From assembly GCA_020027875.1 (NCBI GenBank), contig JAHRHA010000001.1:186001-250000 (forward strand): a stretch of 64,000 nucleotides of DNA, given 5' to 3'. A model generated the notes under the pieces. It was not told where the DNA came from and searched no databases. It saw nothing but the letters and a program-made list of their open reading frames with translations. This DNA is from Micromonosporaceae bacterium (GTDB taxonomy: Bacteria; Actinomycetota; Actinomycetes; Mycobacteriales; Micromonosporaceae). A program made the translations under genes and the position numbers. Shown here piece by piece: positions 26,665 through 35,859 of the stretch. How positions within the stretch are numbered: the stretch's first letter is position 1; each line of letters begins with the position of its first letter.

Positions 26665-26734
26665 CAAGATCGCCGTGATCATGATCTGACCGTCGCCAAA
26701 TGGCGTCGATCATGACCTCCAGGTCATGATCGAC
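26665..26734 (-). repeat. R1 palindromic repeat, copy C
   Basis: In opposite orientation to copies A and B: CAAGATCGCCGTGATC, then GACCGTCGCC, then the 30-bp palindrome (26705-26734). It overlaps the 3' end of folB, whose stop TGA (26724-26726) lies within the palindrome, so the last residues of FolB (Arg-Arg-Ser) come from the repeat. It ends 9 bases before the folK start. Confidence 0.85.
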
Positions 26735-27095
26735 GATGGGGGGTGCCGTGGAGGGTGACCGATACGTCGGAGAAGGTGTGCGGGATCGGCGCCTGGGGCT
26801 TGTGCACAGTCACCGTGGCGGCGCTGACCCGGTCGTCCGCGAGGCAGGCATCGACCAGACGTGCGGCGAGGGCCTCGATGAGGTTCAGCGGCTCTCCCGT
26901 CACAATGGCCACCAACTGTCCGGCGAGATCCCCGTAGTGGACCGTGTCGGCCACATCGTCGGTGGCCGCGGCCCTACTCAGGTCGAGCTCGAGGGTCACG
27001 TCGACGACAAACTCCTGACCTTCGGCTCGTTCGAAGTCATAGACGCCATGGTGACCGCGAGCGCGTAGGCCGGTGAGCCGAATGACGTCACTCAA
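26724..27095 (-). CDS. folB: dihydroneopterin aldolase
   Basis: Converts dihydroneopterin to hydroxymethyl-dihydropterin. 123 aa with LRARGHHGVYDFERAEGQEFVVDVTLEL at the N-terminus and VTVHKPQAPIPHTFSDVSVTL at the C-terminus. The only fitting start is TTG 27095, four bases after the folP stop. The last codons and the stop lie in an R1 repeat, so the natural C-terminus has been altered by the insertion. Confidence 0.93.
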   Translation of the reverse strand: MSDVIRLTGLRARGHHGVYDFERAEGQEFVVDVTLELDLSRAAATDDVADTVHYGDLAGQLVAIVTGEPLNLIEALAARLVDACLADDRVSAATVTVHKPQAPIPHTFSDVSVTLHGTPHRRS

Positions 27096-27099
27096 CGGG

Positions 27100-27993
27100 T
27101 CACCGGCTCGCCCGGGTGGCCTGAAGCACCTTCAGGGCATCGACCGTGCCAAGCACGTCGTGGACCCGCACCCCCCAGGCGCCAGCCTGGACGGCGAGCA
27201 CGCTCGTGGCGATCGTGGCAGCCTCCCGGCCTTCGGTCGAGCGCGGAGCACCGTCAGCGCCCGCGAGAAGGGCACCGAGGTAGGACTTGCGGCTCGCCCC
27301 CACCAGTACCGGAAAGCCGAGGGCAACGATCTCGTCGAGATGCGCCGACAGCCGCCAGTTGTGCTCGGGCCGCTTGGCGAACCCGAGCCCAGGGTCGACG
27401 ATGATCTTGGTAGCGTCGACGCCGGCGGCCAGCGCCGCGTCCGCGCGCTGGCGCAGTTCGTCGCGCACTTCCTTGACCACGTCGTCATAGGCGGCGAGTT
27501 CCTGCATGTGCCTCGAGTGGCCGCGCCAATGCATCAGCACCCAGGGACACCCCTGAGCGGCGATTAGCACGGCCATGTCGGGGTCGGCGAGGCCGCCGGA
27601 GACGTCGTTGACGACGGACACTCCGGCCGAGAGCGCGGCCTCCGCGACCACGGCTCGGGTGGTGTCGATGCTCATGGGTACGCCGGCCGCGGCAAGCTCG
27701 CGGATCACGGGGAGGACGCGTCGGGCCTCCGTGCCCGGGTCCACCCGCGTGGCGCCGGGACGGGTCGACTCGCCGCCGACATCGACGATGTCGGCCCCAT
27801 CGCGTCGCATGTCGACGCCGTGCGCGACAGCCGCGTCGAGGTCGGCGTAGCGGCCGCCATCAGAGAAACTGTCGGGCGTCACATTGAGCACCCCAATCAC
27901 GATGGGGTGACCTGCGCCGTGCGGGATCACGGTGTTGACGTTACTCAGTCCCGGCTGGTGTCGGTTCGCCGACGGGATGTCGATCGAGTCCAC
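27100..27993 (-). CDS. folP: dihydropteroate synthase
   Basis: Joins p-aminobenzoate to the pterin pyrophosphate; target of sulfonamides. Shows GVLNVTPDSFSDGG, DVGGESTRPGA, SVVNDVSGG, DPGLGFAK and VGASRKSYLG. The start is uncertain: GTG 27993 (297 aa) fits the family length, and codons upstream to 28077 lack similarity. On the minus strand, upstream of folB. folE, normally directly upstream, is 12 kb away across the secretion-like cluster. Confidence 0.94.
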   Translation of the reverse strand: MDSIDIPSANRHQPGLSNVNTVIPHGAGHPIVIGVLNVTPDSFSDGGRYADLDAAVAHGVDMRRDGADIVDVGGESTRPGATRVDPGTEARRVLPVIRELAAAGVPMSIDTTRAVVAEAALSAGVSVVNDVSGGLADPDMAVLIAAQGCPWVLMHWRGHSRHMQELAAYDDVVKEVRDELRQRADAALAAGVDATKIIVDPGLGFAKRPEHNWRLSAHLDEIVALGFPVLVGASRKSYLGALLAGADGAPRSTEGREAATIATSVLAVQAGAWGVRVHDVLGTVDALKVLQATRASR

Positions 27994-28145
27994 ATGGTGA
28001 TATCCCAAACGTGACGCGCAGGCATGTACTGCAATATTCTTGCCCGTCGGGCCGCACTGATGGTCACCGCATGACAACGCAGGCGTAACTGGTCAGTACT
28101 GCCGGTTGCCTTCTAGGGAGGCCACGTGCACCGCGGAGGTTCCGA

Positions 28146-28409
28146 ATGATCATCACAACCCTCGCCCAACTCGCTGCCGAGCCGACCTCGACCATCGACA
28201 CGGACCGGGTCGTTGGGTTCATCGCCACCAAGATTGCCCCGATCCTGCTCGCGGTGCTCGGCGTGGTCTTCATCAGCCGGGCCGGCAAGGGCGAGATATC
28301 GAAGGTGCTCACGAGCTCCGCGATCGCGATCGTCGGTCTGGCCTTCATCGCGGGCGCCGGCGCCCTGTTCCTCTTCGGTGAAAGTCTGATCGATCTGATC
28401 TTCGAGTAG
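28146..28409 (+). CDS. small two-helix membrane protein, first gene of secretion-like cluster
   Basis: 87 aa, ATG preceded by GGAGG at six bases. Two hydrophobic helices (about 29-46 and 60-80) joined by a short basic loop (SRAGKGEISK), the topology of VirB2-like pilins and of TcpD-type small subunits. A short polar N-terminus, no clear cleavage site. Starts the plus-strand cluster, divergent from folP. The assignment rests on size, topology and position. Confidence 0.6.
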   Translation: MIITTLAQLAAEPTSTIDTDRVVGFIATKIAPILLAVLGVVFISRAGKGEISKVLTSSAIAIVGLAFIAGAGALFLFGESLIDLIFE

Positions 28410-28416
28410 GGCGATC

Positions 28417-28782
28417 ATGCGGCTACGACCCGATGACGACATCTACCGGGCCCGACTCGTCTACCTTGGGCCGCCCGGATACACGCTGCCGATCCAGCTT
28501 CCCTATGCCCAGTACGGACTCTTCATTCTGCTCGTGCCCGTCTATATGTTGATCCACTACCTCTTCACGCGGCAGGTCGAACCCGTCCCGGCGTGGGAGA
28601 TCGCGCTCGCCATGGTCACGACGTCCTTCATCTGGCGCCACGTCGACCCCGATCGCCCCGCCCGTACCGTGATCCGCACGGCACTCACGGACTGGCGCGG
28701 GGCGCGCGGGGCGTCGGGAGAGGAGGTGCGTGCGCCCCGACTGGTCGCACGTCGAGTGACGATCCGGGAGAAGATTCGGTGA
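28417..28782 (+). CDS. TcpE/PrgI-like membrane protein
   Basis: 121 aa. A YLGPPGYTLPIQLPYAQYG lead is followed by two hydrophobic segments (about 31-47 and 57-70), then a basic C-terminus. PrgI/TcpE proteins of Gram-positive conjugation systems have this pattern and lie directly upstream of the VirB4-type ATPase gene, as here. The stop overlaps the next start (GTGA), indicating coupling. Confidence 0.6.
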   Translation: MRLRPDDDIYRARLVYLGPPGYTLPIQLPYAQYGLFILLVPVYMLIHYLFTRQVEPVPAWEIALAMVTTSFIWRHVDPDRPARTVIRTALTDWRGARGASGEEVRAPRLVARRVTIREKIR

Positions 28783-31760
28783 CGCGGACGAGGCATGAGG
28801 GTACGGGCGACGGCGCGCTCGACCTGGCAAGGCTCGACCCAGATTTCGCCGACTACTACGACGCCCCGGGCGAGGTGCCATCGTCCGCGCCGTCTGCACT
28901 CCGGGCACCGACGCCTCGCAGCGGCGTACCCGCAGCGCGGCGGCCGGGGGGTCAGCCGCCCGGCATCCCTTACCCCGCTCTCGATGCCGACGTGGACTCG
29001 CCATTCCTCGGTCTCTTTCCCGGCGCTCCCGCGCGGGCGCGGACGGCGGCGCGGACGGCGGCGCGGACGGCGGCGCGGACGGCGGCGCCTGCATCGAAAC
29101 CGAGGCGTCGAATCCCCCCACCGCGGCGAAAGTCCGAGCCGGTACGGGCACCACGCCCGACGTTTCGAGACAAGGATCCGGTGGCCGAGCTCGCCATCAG
29201 GGAGATCGCCGGCCACCTCACGTTCACGGCTCAACTGGTAACCGCGTGGTACTGGCTGCCGGAGGTCCGCTGGGCCTTCCGGCCGGACGCCGATCGCGAG
29301 GCGCTGATCGTCGCGATCTCGGAGCAGTACGCGGGTCTGGCGGGATTCCGATTGCACCTGCGGCGTACGTCGAAGCCGTTCGCGGCGGATGAATGGGCCC
29401 GCGGCGTCGATCACCATACGGCGCGCCCGCTGCCCGACGTCGCAGGGGCACCGTCCTGGGGCGATCATCTCGTGGGCGCTCAGCGGCACCTGCTCTCGAT
29501 GAACCACGCCGAGGGCCAGACCTACCTCGGCATCTCATTCGCGCGAAGGACGCTGGGGGACACGTTCGTCGAACGACTCGGGGGGCTCGTTCGACGTGGA
29601 TCCGGCGACGCGGAGCGCAAGCGTTGGGCCCGCACGGTCGAGCAGTTCGACGAGGTTCTCGAGGCTTTCGGCATGCGTGGCCGGCGGGTAACCGCGGCCG
29701 AGTTGGAGTGGCTGCTCTATCGTTCGGTGGCGCTGGGCATGTCACCGCCTCGAGTGCTGTCGGGCTCGGCGCGCGGCGGATGGTCGCAGGGTGACCTGTT
29801 GGCGCTGACCGAACAGATCGAGCGATTTCGGTCCCCGTATGGAGCCACGATACGACTGGTCAACCGGCTCACCGGGGAAGAGCGCCACGTCGCCGTGTTG
29901 ACGGTCGGGCGAATGGAACCGCTCGACATTCCCGAGCGGCACGAGCCATGGCTGCATTTCCATGAGCGGCTGCCATGGCCGATGGAGATCTCGTCGCGGG
30001 TCGACGTGCTGGGGCCGGGCGACTCCTTCCGGAACCTCGAGCATCGGCTGCGAATGATCCGCTCGCAGCAGCTGGACTACGCCGACCATGGGATGGACGC
30101 TCCGCCCGAGCTGGAGCGGCTCGCGCAGCGGGCGCTCGTGCTGGGCGACGAGATGACGACCGGGCTACCGGTGGACTCGTCGCGGGTGCACGGTTGGCAC
30201 CGGCTGGCCGTCTCCGGTGTCTCTCGAGAGGAGTGCCTAGAGCGCGCCCGACGCGTGATCCAGCTCTACCAACACGAGCTGAGAGTGTCGCTACAGCACC
30301 CGAAGGGACAGGAGGAACTGGCCCGCGAGTTCATCCCTGGCGAGCCGCTGGCCCACACGGGCTACTTGCGGCGAATGCCGGTCAAGCTGCTCGCGGCCGC
30401 GCTGCCGCAGGCTGCGTCCACTGTGGGCGACCGGCGTGGTGACCTGATCGGACGGACGGCGGGCACATCGCGCCGCCCGGTCTTCCTAGACCTGCACTTC
30501 CCCATGGAGGTGCGGGAACGGTCCGGCCTCGCGGTCTTCGTGGCGGAGCCCGGTGGCGGAAAGTCGACCCTACTGGGTGCCCTGGGCTATCTGGCCGCGC
30601 GCCGCGGCGTACAGGTCACCCTGCTGGACCCATCAGGACCGCTGGCGCGGCTGTGCCAGATGCCCGAGCTGCGGCCGTTCTCCCGCGTGCTCAACCTGAC
30701 CGGCTCCGAACAGGGGACGCTCGCGCCGTATGCGTTGATCCCGACACCGCATCGACAGCACTACCCGGCCGGGCCGGCAGGTGACCAGGAGCACGCGATC
30801 GCCGTATCCAATGCCCGCGCGGAGCGGCGGATGCTCGTCCAGGACATCTGCTCGATGCTCGTGCCACCGCAGGTGGCTCGGGAGGCGTCAACGGCGACAG
30901 CGCTGCGGCATGCCGTACGCAACGTGCCGGCCGAGGAATCGTCCACATTAGATGACGTTGCGTCGTGGTTGCAGGCCTCGCCCGATTCGGATGCGCAGGA
31001 GTTGGGGAACCTGCTGCTCGACACTGCGGAGATGCCCCTGGCCCTGTTGTTCTTCGGGTCGCCGCCGGCCGGAACACTAGCCGACCAGGCCGTGCTGACC
31101 GTCATCACGATGGCCGGCCTACGCCTGCCAGACTTGAAGATTGAGCGGGAGTACTGGTCGGCGGAGGAGCAGCTCGCCCTTCCGATGCTGCACACCGCGC
31201 AACGGCTCGCGGTGCGTCGTTGCTATGGCGGCACGATGGATTCGCGCAAGCTCGTCGGCCTCGACGAGGCGCACTTCATGGAGGGCTGGCGTTCCGGTCG
31301 ATCCTTCCTCATCCGGCTGGCCCGAGACTCCCGCAAGTGGAACCTCGCCGCGCTGGTCGCCTCGCAGAACCCCCGCGACATTCTCGGACTCGATGTGCAG
31401 AACCTCGTCTCCACCGTCTTCGTCGGCCGCATCGTGGACGATGCGGAGGTTGCCGCCGAGGCGCTACGGCTGCTTCGGGTGCAAGTGGACGACGGATACG
31501 AGGCGGTGCTCGCCTCCCTGTCCCAGGCGGACACCTCCTCATCGGCGCGACTGGGCTTTCGCGAGTTCGTCATGCGAGACGTCGACGGGCGGGTCCAGAA
31601 GGTTCGGGTAGATGTGTCCTGGGTGCCAGGCCTGCTCGAATACCTGGACACGACCCCATCGCGCGACACGACCCTGTCCCGCGATACGACCCCGTCCCGC
31701 GACACGACCCCTTCCGGTGCGACCGATCCCGCCGGTGCTATCACGTCCGCGGAGGGCTGA
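28779..31760 (+). CDS. VirB4/TcpF-type secretion ATPase
   Basis: Predicted motor of a type IV secretion apparatus. 993 aa from GTG 28779, with GGGAGAAG upstream and a GTGA overlap with the preceding gene; the open frame extends further back in error. The N-terminal 120 residues are Pro/Ala-rich and contain a 12-bp tandem repeat. After a central domain come Walker A EPGGGKSTLLG (about 588), LDPSGPLARL, and Walker B KLVGLDEAHF near 828, followed by RDSRKWNLAALVASQNP, the VirB4/TraC pattern. The C-terminus is a Thr/Ser/Asp repeat tail. The next gene overlaps by one base. Confidence 0.85.
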   Translation: MTRTRHEGTGDGALDLARLDPDFADYYDAPGEVPSSAPSALRAPTPRSGVPAARRPGGQPPGIPYPALDADVDSPFLGLFPGAPARARTAARTAARTAARTAAPASKPRRRIPPPRRKSEPVRAPRPTFRDKDPVAELAIREIAGHLTFTAQLVTAWYWLPEVRWAFRPDADREALIVAISEQYAGLAGFRLHLRRTSKPFAADEWARGVDHHTARPLPDVAGAPSWGDHLVGAQRHLLSMNHAEGQTYLGISFARRTLGDTFVERLGGLVRRGSGDAERKRWARTVEQFDEVLEAFGMRGRRVTAAELEWLLYRSVALGMSPPRVLSGSARGGWSQGDLLALTEQIERFRSPYGATIRLVNRLTGEERHVAVLTVGRMEPLDIPERHEPWLHFHERLPWPMEISSRVDVLGPGDSFRNLEHRLRMIRSQQLDYADHGMDAPPELERLAQRALVLGDEMTTGLPVDSSRVHGWHRLAVSGVSREECLERARRVIQLYQHELRVSLQHPKGQEELAREFIPGEPLAHTGYLRRMPVKLLAAALPQAASTVGDRRGDLIGRTAGTSRRPVFLDLHFPMEVRERSGLAVFVAEPGGGKSTLLGALGYLAARRGVQVTLLDPSGPLARLCQMPELRPFSRVLNLTGSEQGTLAPYALIPTPHRQHYPAGPAGDQEHAIAVSNARAERRMLVQDICSMLVPPQVAREASTATALRHAVRNVPAEESSTLDDVASWLQASPDSDAQELGNLLLDTAEMPLALLFFGSPPAGTLADQAVLTVITMAGLRLPDLKIEREYWSAEEQLALPMLHTAQRLAVRRCYGGTMDSRKLVGLDEAHFMEGWRSGRSFLIRLARDSRKWNLAALVASQNPRDILGLDVQNLVSTVFVGRIVDDAEVAAEALRLLRVQVDDGYEAVLASLSQADTSSSARLGFREFVMRDVDGRVQKVRVDVSWVPGLLEYLDTTPSRDTTLSRDTTPSRDTTPSGATDPAGAITSAEG
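29039..29086. repeat. 12-bp tandem repeat (4 units)
   Basis: Four exact copies of GCGGACGGCGGC in the 5' part of the VirB4-type gene, coding for repeated Arg-Thr-Ala-Ala. A second, 18-bp repeat of about four units near 31651-31715 codes for a Thr-Thr-Pro-Ser-Arg-Asp tail in the same gene. Confidence 0.9.
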
Positions 31761-33664
31761 TGGGCGCTCTCCTTGACGGCCTGCGCGTGCCGGCTGGCAG
31801 GCCGGTGTCGGCCTTCCGACGCACGCCGGCACTCGTCCTCGCCCTGTTCCTTCTGGGCTTGGCCGTCATCGTGTTTCCCGACCGGCCGGCGGCGGCCTCC
31901 GCTGGGACTCCGGCGGCACGCGCCGACGTGTGCTCGGTCGAGGAGTGGCAGGTCGACATCGCTGGCTGCGTCAGCCGGCTCGCAGACGTCGCCGCCCAGC
32001 GAGCACAGTGCCTCAAGGCGCCGACTCCCGCGGCACCCGACTCGGGGCTCGCGGGGTGGTTCGCATCGCGGCCGGACTCGTCTCGCCGGCCCGGTGCGAC
32101 TGGGCTATACAGCCAGTACGGATACGCCGGCTACTCGTACACCACGTATGACATCGGCTGCGCACCCACGCTCATGCATCCCGACTACAAGTTCGAGAAC
32201 ACCGTGGCCAACGGGGAATTCATGCTCGCCACCGCCGTCATCGGCGCCTCGAATGCGGTACGGGAGCGGGCCTGGGATCCCGGTGTCATGTGGGGTTGGG
32301 CCGACCCACTTGTGGAGAAGGCCACCCGCTCCATCTACACCCGCGTCTTCACGGTGTTCGGGGCGGTGACTCTGGCGGTCGTAGGCCTCTACCTCCTATG
32401 GCGATCGCGTCAGGCAGAAATGAGTGCGGCGATGACGACCGCGGGCTGGGCGCTGCTCGTCATGGTGGTGGTGACCGCGCTCGCCGCCTGGCCGGTCTTC
32501 AGCGCCCACCTCGCGGACAAGACGCTCGTCTCGTCGTTGGCCGTGGTTCACGACGCGGTCGGTCCGCCGGCGAAGGAGCTCCCGCCCGATCAGTGCCCGT
32601 TCGCCAACAAGGATGCGTGCAAGGATCACCGGCCGCCCGCCGTGCGCGCGAGCGACACGGTGGTCGACACAATGCTGTACCGAAACTGGCTTCGCGGGCT
32701 GCTTGGCTCCGCCGACAGCGCAGCGGCCCAGAAGTACGGCGAAGCGCTCTACAACGCGCGCTCCCTCACCTGGGATGAGATGGAGGAACTGCGAAGCGAC
32801 GCCAAGATCCGCGATGCGATGGTCCAACACAAGGCAGACCAATGGATAACCGTCGCGGAGCAAATCCGCACCGAAGATCCGGAGGCGTACGAGTACTTGA
32901 CCGGCGCCAAGGGGATGGAGCGCATCGGTGCCGGGTTCATCGCACTTGTCGCCTCGGTGATGTTCGCGCTCTTCGACCTCACGGCGTCGCTGCTCGTGCT
33001 CCTCGGCTTCCTTATCTTTCGCTGGGCGGTAATCGCCGCACCGGTACTCGGCACGGTCGCACTGCTGCGGCCAGCGAGTGCGGGGTTCCGGCGGCTGGTC
33101 AACGCGGTCGTCGCGGCGCTTTTCAACATCGTCATCTTCGGCACAGGCGCTGCCATCTATCTCTTCGCCGTTGATCTGATCATGAATACACGGTCATTGC
33201 CCGGGTGGCTGCAGGTGGTTCTGGTCTGGCTCTGCGGCATCGTGGGTTGGCTCCTGCTGCGGCCGTACCGGCGCATCACTCAGCTCGGCGGTCGGGATCC
33301 GTCCACCGCGGTCGCCTCGGCCGGAAGCTGGCATCGCCGATTCTTCCGGGACCTTCGCGAGACGGCACCGGTCGCGGTAGCCAGACCCGGTGGCGGTGCC
33401 GAGGCCATCGTGTCCGACCGGCCACCACAGCGGGTGGAGGTTCGGGTGGAGTCGCATGACCCATATCGCGTGGAGCGCCACGCTGAGCCTTCGAACGCTG
33501 AGCCTTCGAACGCTGAGCCTTCGAACGGCGCGCCCGCCCAGGGCGGAGCGACAAGGCGAATGCCGGCGCCACCCGGTCGCGGGTGGAGCGAGCCCGCGAC
33601 CGAGTCTCAGGCGGCGTACACGGTCTATCGGCCGCACCGAAGCTCGGTGATGGAGCGTAGCTGA
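31760..33664 (+). CDS. VirB6/TrbL-like polytopic membrane protein
   Basis: 634 aa, ATG overlaps the preceding stop (TGATG). N-terminal signal anchor (about 24-42), then an extracytoplasmic part with cysteines (VCSVEEW, AGCVSRL, IGCAP, QCPFANKDACKDH). At least six more hydrophobic segments follow (about 195-215, 225-250, 395-425, 430-450, 460-490). The C-terminal third is soluble with a 15-bp repeat coding Ala-Glu-Pro-Ser-Asn. Large size, multiple helices and position beside VirB4 fit a VirB6/TcpH-type channel. Sequence similarity alone would not prove it. Confidence 0.65.
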   Translation: MGALLDGLRVPAGRPVSAFRRTPALVLALFLLGLAVIVFPDRPAAASAGTPAARADVCSVEEWQVDIAGCVSRLADVAAQRAQCLKAPTPAAPDSGLAGWFASRPDSSRRPGATGLYSQYGYAGYSYTTYDIGCAPTLMHPDYKFENTVANGEFMLATAVIGASNAVRERAWDPGVMWGWADPLVEKATRSIYTRVFTVFGAVTLAVVGLYLLWRSRQAEMSAAMTTAGWALLVMVVVTALAAWPVFSAHLADKTLVSSLAVVHDAVGPPAKELPPDQCPFANKDACKDHRPPAVRASDTVVDTMLYRNWLRGLLGSADSAAAQKYGEALYNARSLTWDEMEELRSDAKIRDAMVQHKADQWITVAEQIRTEDPEAYEYLTGAKGMERIGAGFIALVASVMFALFDLTASLLVLLGFLIFRWAVIAAPVLGTVALLRPASAGFRRLVNAVVAALFNIVIFGTGAAIYLFAVDLIMNTRSLPGWLQVVLVWLCGIVGWLLLRPYRRITQLGGRDPSTAVASAGSWHRRFFRDLRETAPVAVARPGGGAEAIVSDRPPQRVEVRVESHDPYRVERHAEPSNAEPSNAEPSNGAPAQGGATRRMPAPPGRGWSEPATESQAAYTVYRPHRSSVMERS

Positions 33665-33665
33665 C

Positions 33666-34178
33666 ATGCGGCGCCCCCTCGGCCGGTTCGGTGTCCGCGG
33701 CGGTGTCGCGGTAGGGCTGGCGATACTCGTGCTCGCCGCCGTGGCGCTCGCCAGACTGGCCGGAGGCGGCGCCCGACCCAACGAATACAGCGAAGGTAAC
33801 CAACCTGCGTCGACAGTGGACCCAACCGCGGGCGACGACGGCGAGGTAGGGACCAGCCCGAGCGCCTACCCGGATGACGCTGCAGTACGGGCGGCGGCCG
33901 CGACCTTCACCGAGGTATGGCTGCGTCGAGACCTCAGCCCGAAGGAATGGCACTCGCGCGTCGCTCTACTCGCCACGGCATCCTTGACCGAGAGCCTCGA
34001 GGGCGCCGACCCGACCGGCGTGCCCGCGACCCGGATGGTCGGTGAGCCAAGACTCGTGCTCCGCGCCGACCGGTACTCGCAGGTCGCCGTGCCAGTCGAC
34101 ACCGGTACGGTGCTGCTCGGCCTGCTCAAACGGGGTGACCGGTGGCTGGTCGACGGCGTGGATTGGGACCGCCGATGA
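33666..34178 (+). CDS. VirB8/TcpC-like membrane protein
   Basis: 170 aa with one N-terminal membrane helix (about 12-30) and a compact extracytoplasmic domain with AAAATFTEVWLRRDLSPKEW and a C-terminal GDRWLVDGVDW, a layout of NTF2-like VirB8/TcpC proteins. One base separates it from the VirB6-like gene, and its stop overlaps the next start. The minus-strand proteins at 35845 and 36577 show a similar single-helix, NTF2-like layout. Confidence 0.6.
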   Translation: MRRPLGRFGVRGGVAVGLAILVLAAVALARLAGGGARPNEYSEGNQPASTVDPTAGDDGEVGTSPSAYPDDAAVRAAAATFTEVWLRRDLSPKEWHSRVALLATASLTESLEGADPTGVPATRMVGEPRLVLRADRYSQVAVPVDTGTVLLGLLKRGDRWLVDGVDWDRR

Positions 34179-35320
34179 CCGATGCCGTCACGAGCGCGGT
34201 CACGGCCCGGCCAGTACGGCGGGTCGTTACGCGCGCGGTGTTGGCCGCGGCCTCTGCGACGATGCTCTGCCTGCTCTGCCTCGGCGGGGTCGCGCTGTCG
34301 CTCCTCGGCGGGCTGACCGGTGAGGAAGCGCCGGGCTACACACTGGGTTGTGGTAACGGCCGGCTGGTGGACCCGTACGGCATCCTGCCCGACGTCTCCG
34401 GACTGACGGACGAGAAGGTTCGCAACGCCGCCATCATCATCAAGGTCGGCCAGAACATGAAGGTGCCGCCGCGGGGTTGGGTCATCGGGGTCGCGACCGC
34501 GCTGCAAGAGTCCAACCTGACCAACCTGCCCCATCTTGGAGGACGCAACGACCACGACTCCATCGGCCTGTTCCAGCAGCGCCCGAGCCAGGGTTGGGGC
34601 ACCGTCGCGCAGCTCGCCGACCCGGCATACCAGTCGCGCAAATTCTTCGAGAAGATGCTTCGCATCGCCGACTGGCAACTGCTGCCGCTGACCGTGGCCG
34701 CCCAGCGGGTCCAGGTGAGCGCCTATCCCAACGCCTACGCCAAGCACGAGCCGCTGGCCGCCCACACCGTTGACCTACTCAGCGGCGGCGCGAGCCGTGC
34801 GGTCGGCGGTCAGCTAACGCTGCGCTGTGCCGCGGTCGGCGAGATCGCCGCGTCCGGGTGGACGATCCCGCTGCATGGGGCGCTTACGTCTGGCTTCCGC
34901 ACGGCTGCCCGGCCGGGCCACAATGGTGTCGACATCGCAGTCGCCATGGGGACGCCGGTGCGCACGACCGCCGCCGGCGTCATCATTGTCGCGATGTGCA
35001 ATGCACACGTGGGCAGTCAGGGCTTCAGCTGTGATCGGGACGGGGGGGTGTGGGTGCGGGGATGTGGCTGGTACGTCGACATCCTGCATGCGGGCAACGT
35101 GATCACCCGGTACTGCCACATGATGACGCGACCCTTTGTGACGGTGGGGCAGAACGTGGCCGCTGGCGAGGTCATCGGCCTGTCCGGGTCGTCGGGGAAC
35201 TCCTCGGGGCCGCACCTGCATTTCGAAGTGCACATCAATGGCGACTCGAGCCGGTTCGGGGCGGTCGACCCGCTGCCGTTCATGAACCAGGTCGGCGCGC
35301 CTCTGGCCGTGGCAGCCTGA
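34175..35320 (+). CDS. cell-wall hydrolase: lytic transglycosylase-like plus M23 peptidase
   Basis: 381 aa, start ATG 34175 overlapping the previous stop (ATGA). A membrane anchor (about 20-46) is followed by a lysozyme-like domain with ALQESNLTNLP (putative catalytic Glu) and SIGLFQQRPSQGWG, then an M23/LytM metallopeptidase with GHNGVDIAVAMGTPV (His and Asp) and PHLHFEVH. A two-domain wall hydrolase is a standard part of Gram-positive type IV machines (TcpG/VirB1-like), opening peptidoglycan for the channel. Both active sites look intact. Confidence 0.85.
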   Translation: MTDAVTSAVTARPVRRVVTRAVLAAASATMLCLLCLGGVALSLLGGLTGEEAPGYTLGCGNGRLVDPYGILPDVSGLTDEKVRNAAIIIKVGQNMKVPPRGWVIGVATALQESNLTNLPHLGGRNDHDSIGLFQQRPSQGWGTVAQLADPAYQSRKFFEKMLRIADWQLLPLTVAAQRVQVSAYPNAYAKHEPLAAHTVDLLSGGASRAVGGQLTLRCAAVGEIAASGWTIPLHGALTSGFRTAARPGHNGVDIAVAMGTPVRTTAAGVIIVAMCNAHVGSQGFSCDRDGGVWVRGCGWYVDILHAGNVITRYCHMMTRPFVTVGQNVAAGEVIGLSGSSGNSSGPHLHFEVHINGDSSRFGAVDPLPFMNQVGAPLAVAA

Positions 35321-35859
35321 TGATGGCGGACGCGCCCGCTCCGATCGTGCCGACTGCGGCGTCGCTCTTCCCGCGCCTACGGGGGCGGCGGGTAATCGTC
35401 GGAGTGCCCGGCGTCGGATTCCGCGGGGATCTCCGGGCGGATGACCCGGTCGTTCAGGCCAGCCGCACCTATGTCCCGGTGCTCAGCGAGCACGACTACT
35501 ACCGCGCCGAGACGGAGCAGGTTGAGGTCTTCGCGCCGCTAGTGCCGATTGACCGTGTGTGGGTGGAGATGGTTCCCGAGACGGCTACCTCCGCCGACCC
35601 GCGATTGACCCTGGACGCTCCGCCTCGCCGGACTCCGATTCCAGCGTCGGAGCTCAGTCAGACCACCGGTCGAAGAGTCGTTCAGGCCGTGCCGGATGGG
35701 CAGGTTCGCGACCTGAGAGGTGCGACTGACGTATATCAGAACGCGGACGGCATTGCGTGTGTCCGGGTCTGCGGAGAACCTGAGTGGTACCGGTGGGCGC
35801 TCGGCGGCGTGACACCGTCCATGATAGAGGTCCGAGCGGACCTGCTATGGGTTGAGTGA
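35320..35859 (+). CDS. conserved-type soluble protein closing the secretion-like cluster
   Basis: 179 aa, ATG overlaps the hydrolase stop (TGATG). Predicted soluble beta-rich protein with VIVGVPGVGFRGDLRADDP and YYRAETEQVEVFAPLVPIDRVWVE. No known domain. Its coupling to the hydrolase gene suggests it belongs to the same machine, perhaps a cargo or accessory subunit. The last 15 bases overlap the convergent gene at 35845. Confidence 0.6.
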   Translation: MMADAPAPIVPTAASLFPRLRGRRVIVGVPGVGFRGDLRADDPVVQASRTYVPVLSEHDYYRAETEQVEVFAPLVPIDRVWVEMVPETATSADPRLTLDAPPRRTPIPASELSQTTGRRVVQAVPDGQVRDLRGATDVYQNADGIACVRVCGEPEWYRWALGGVTPSMIEVRADLLWVE

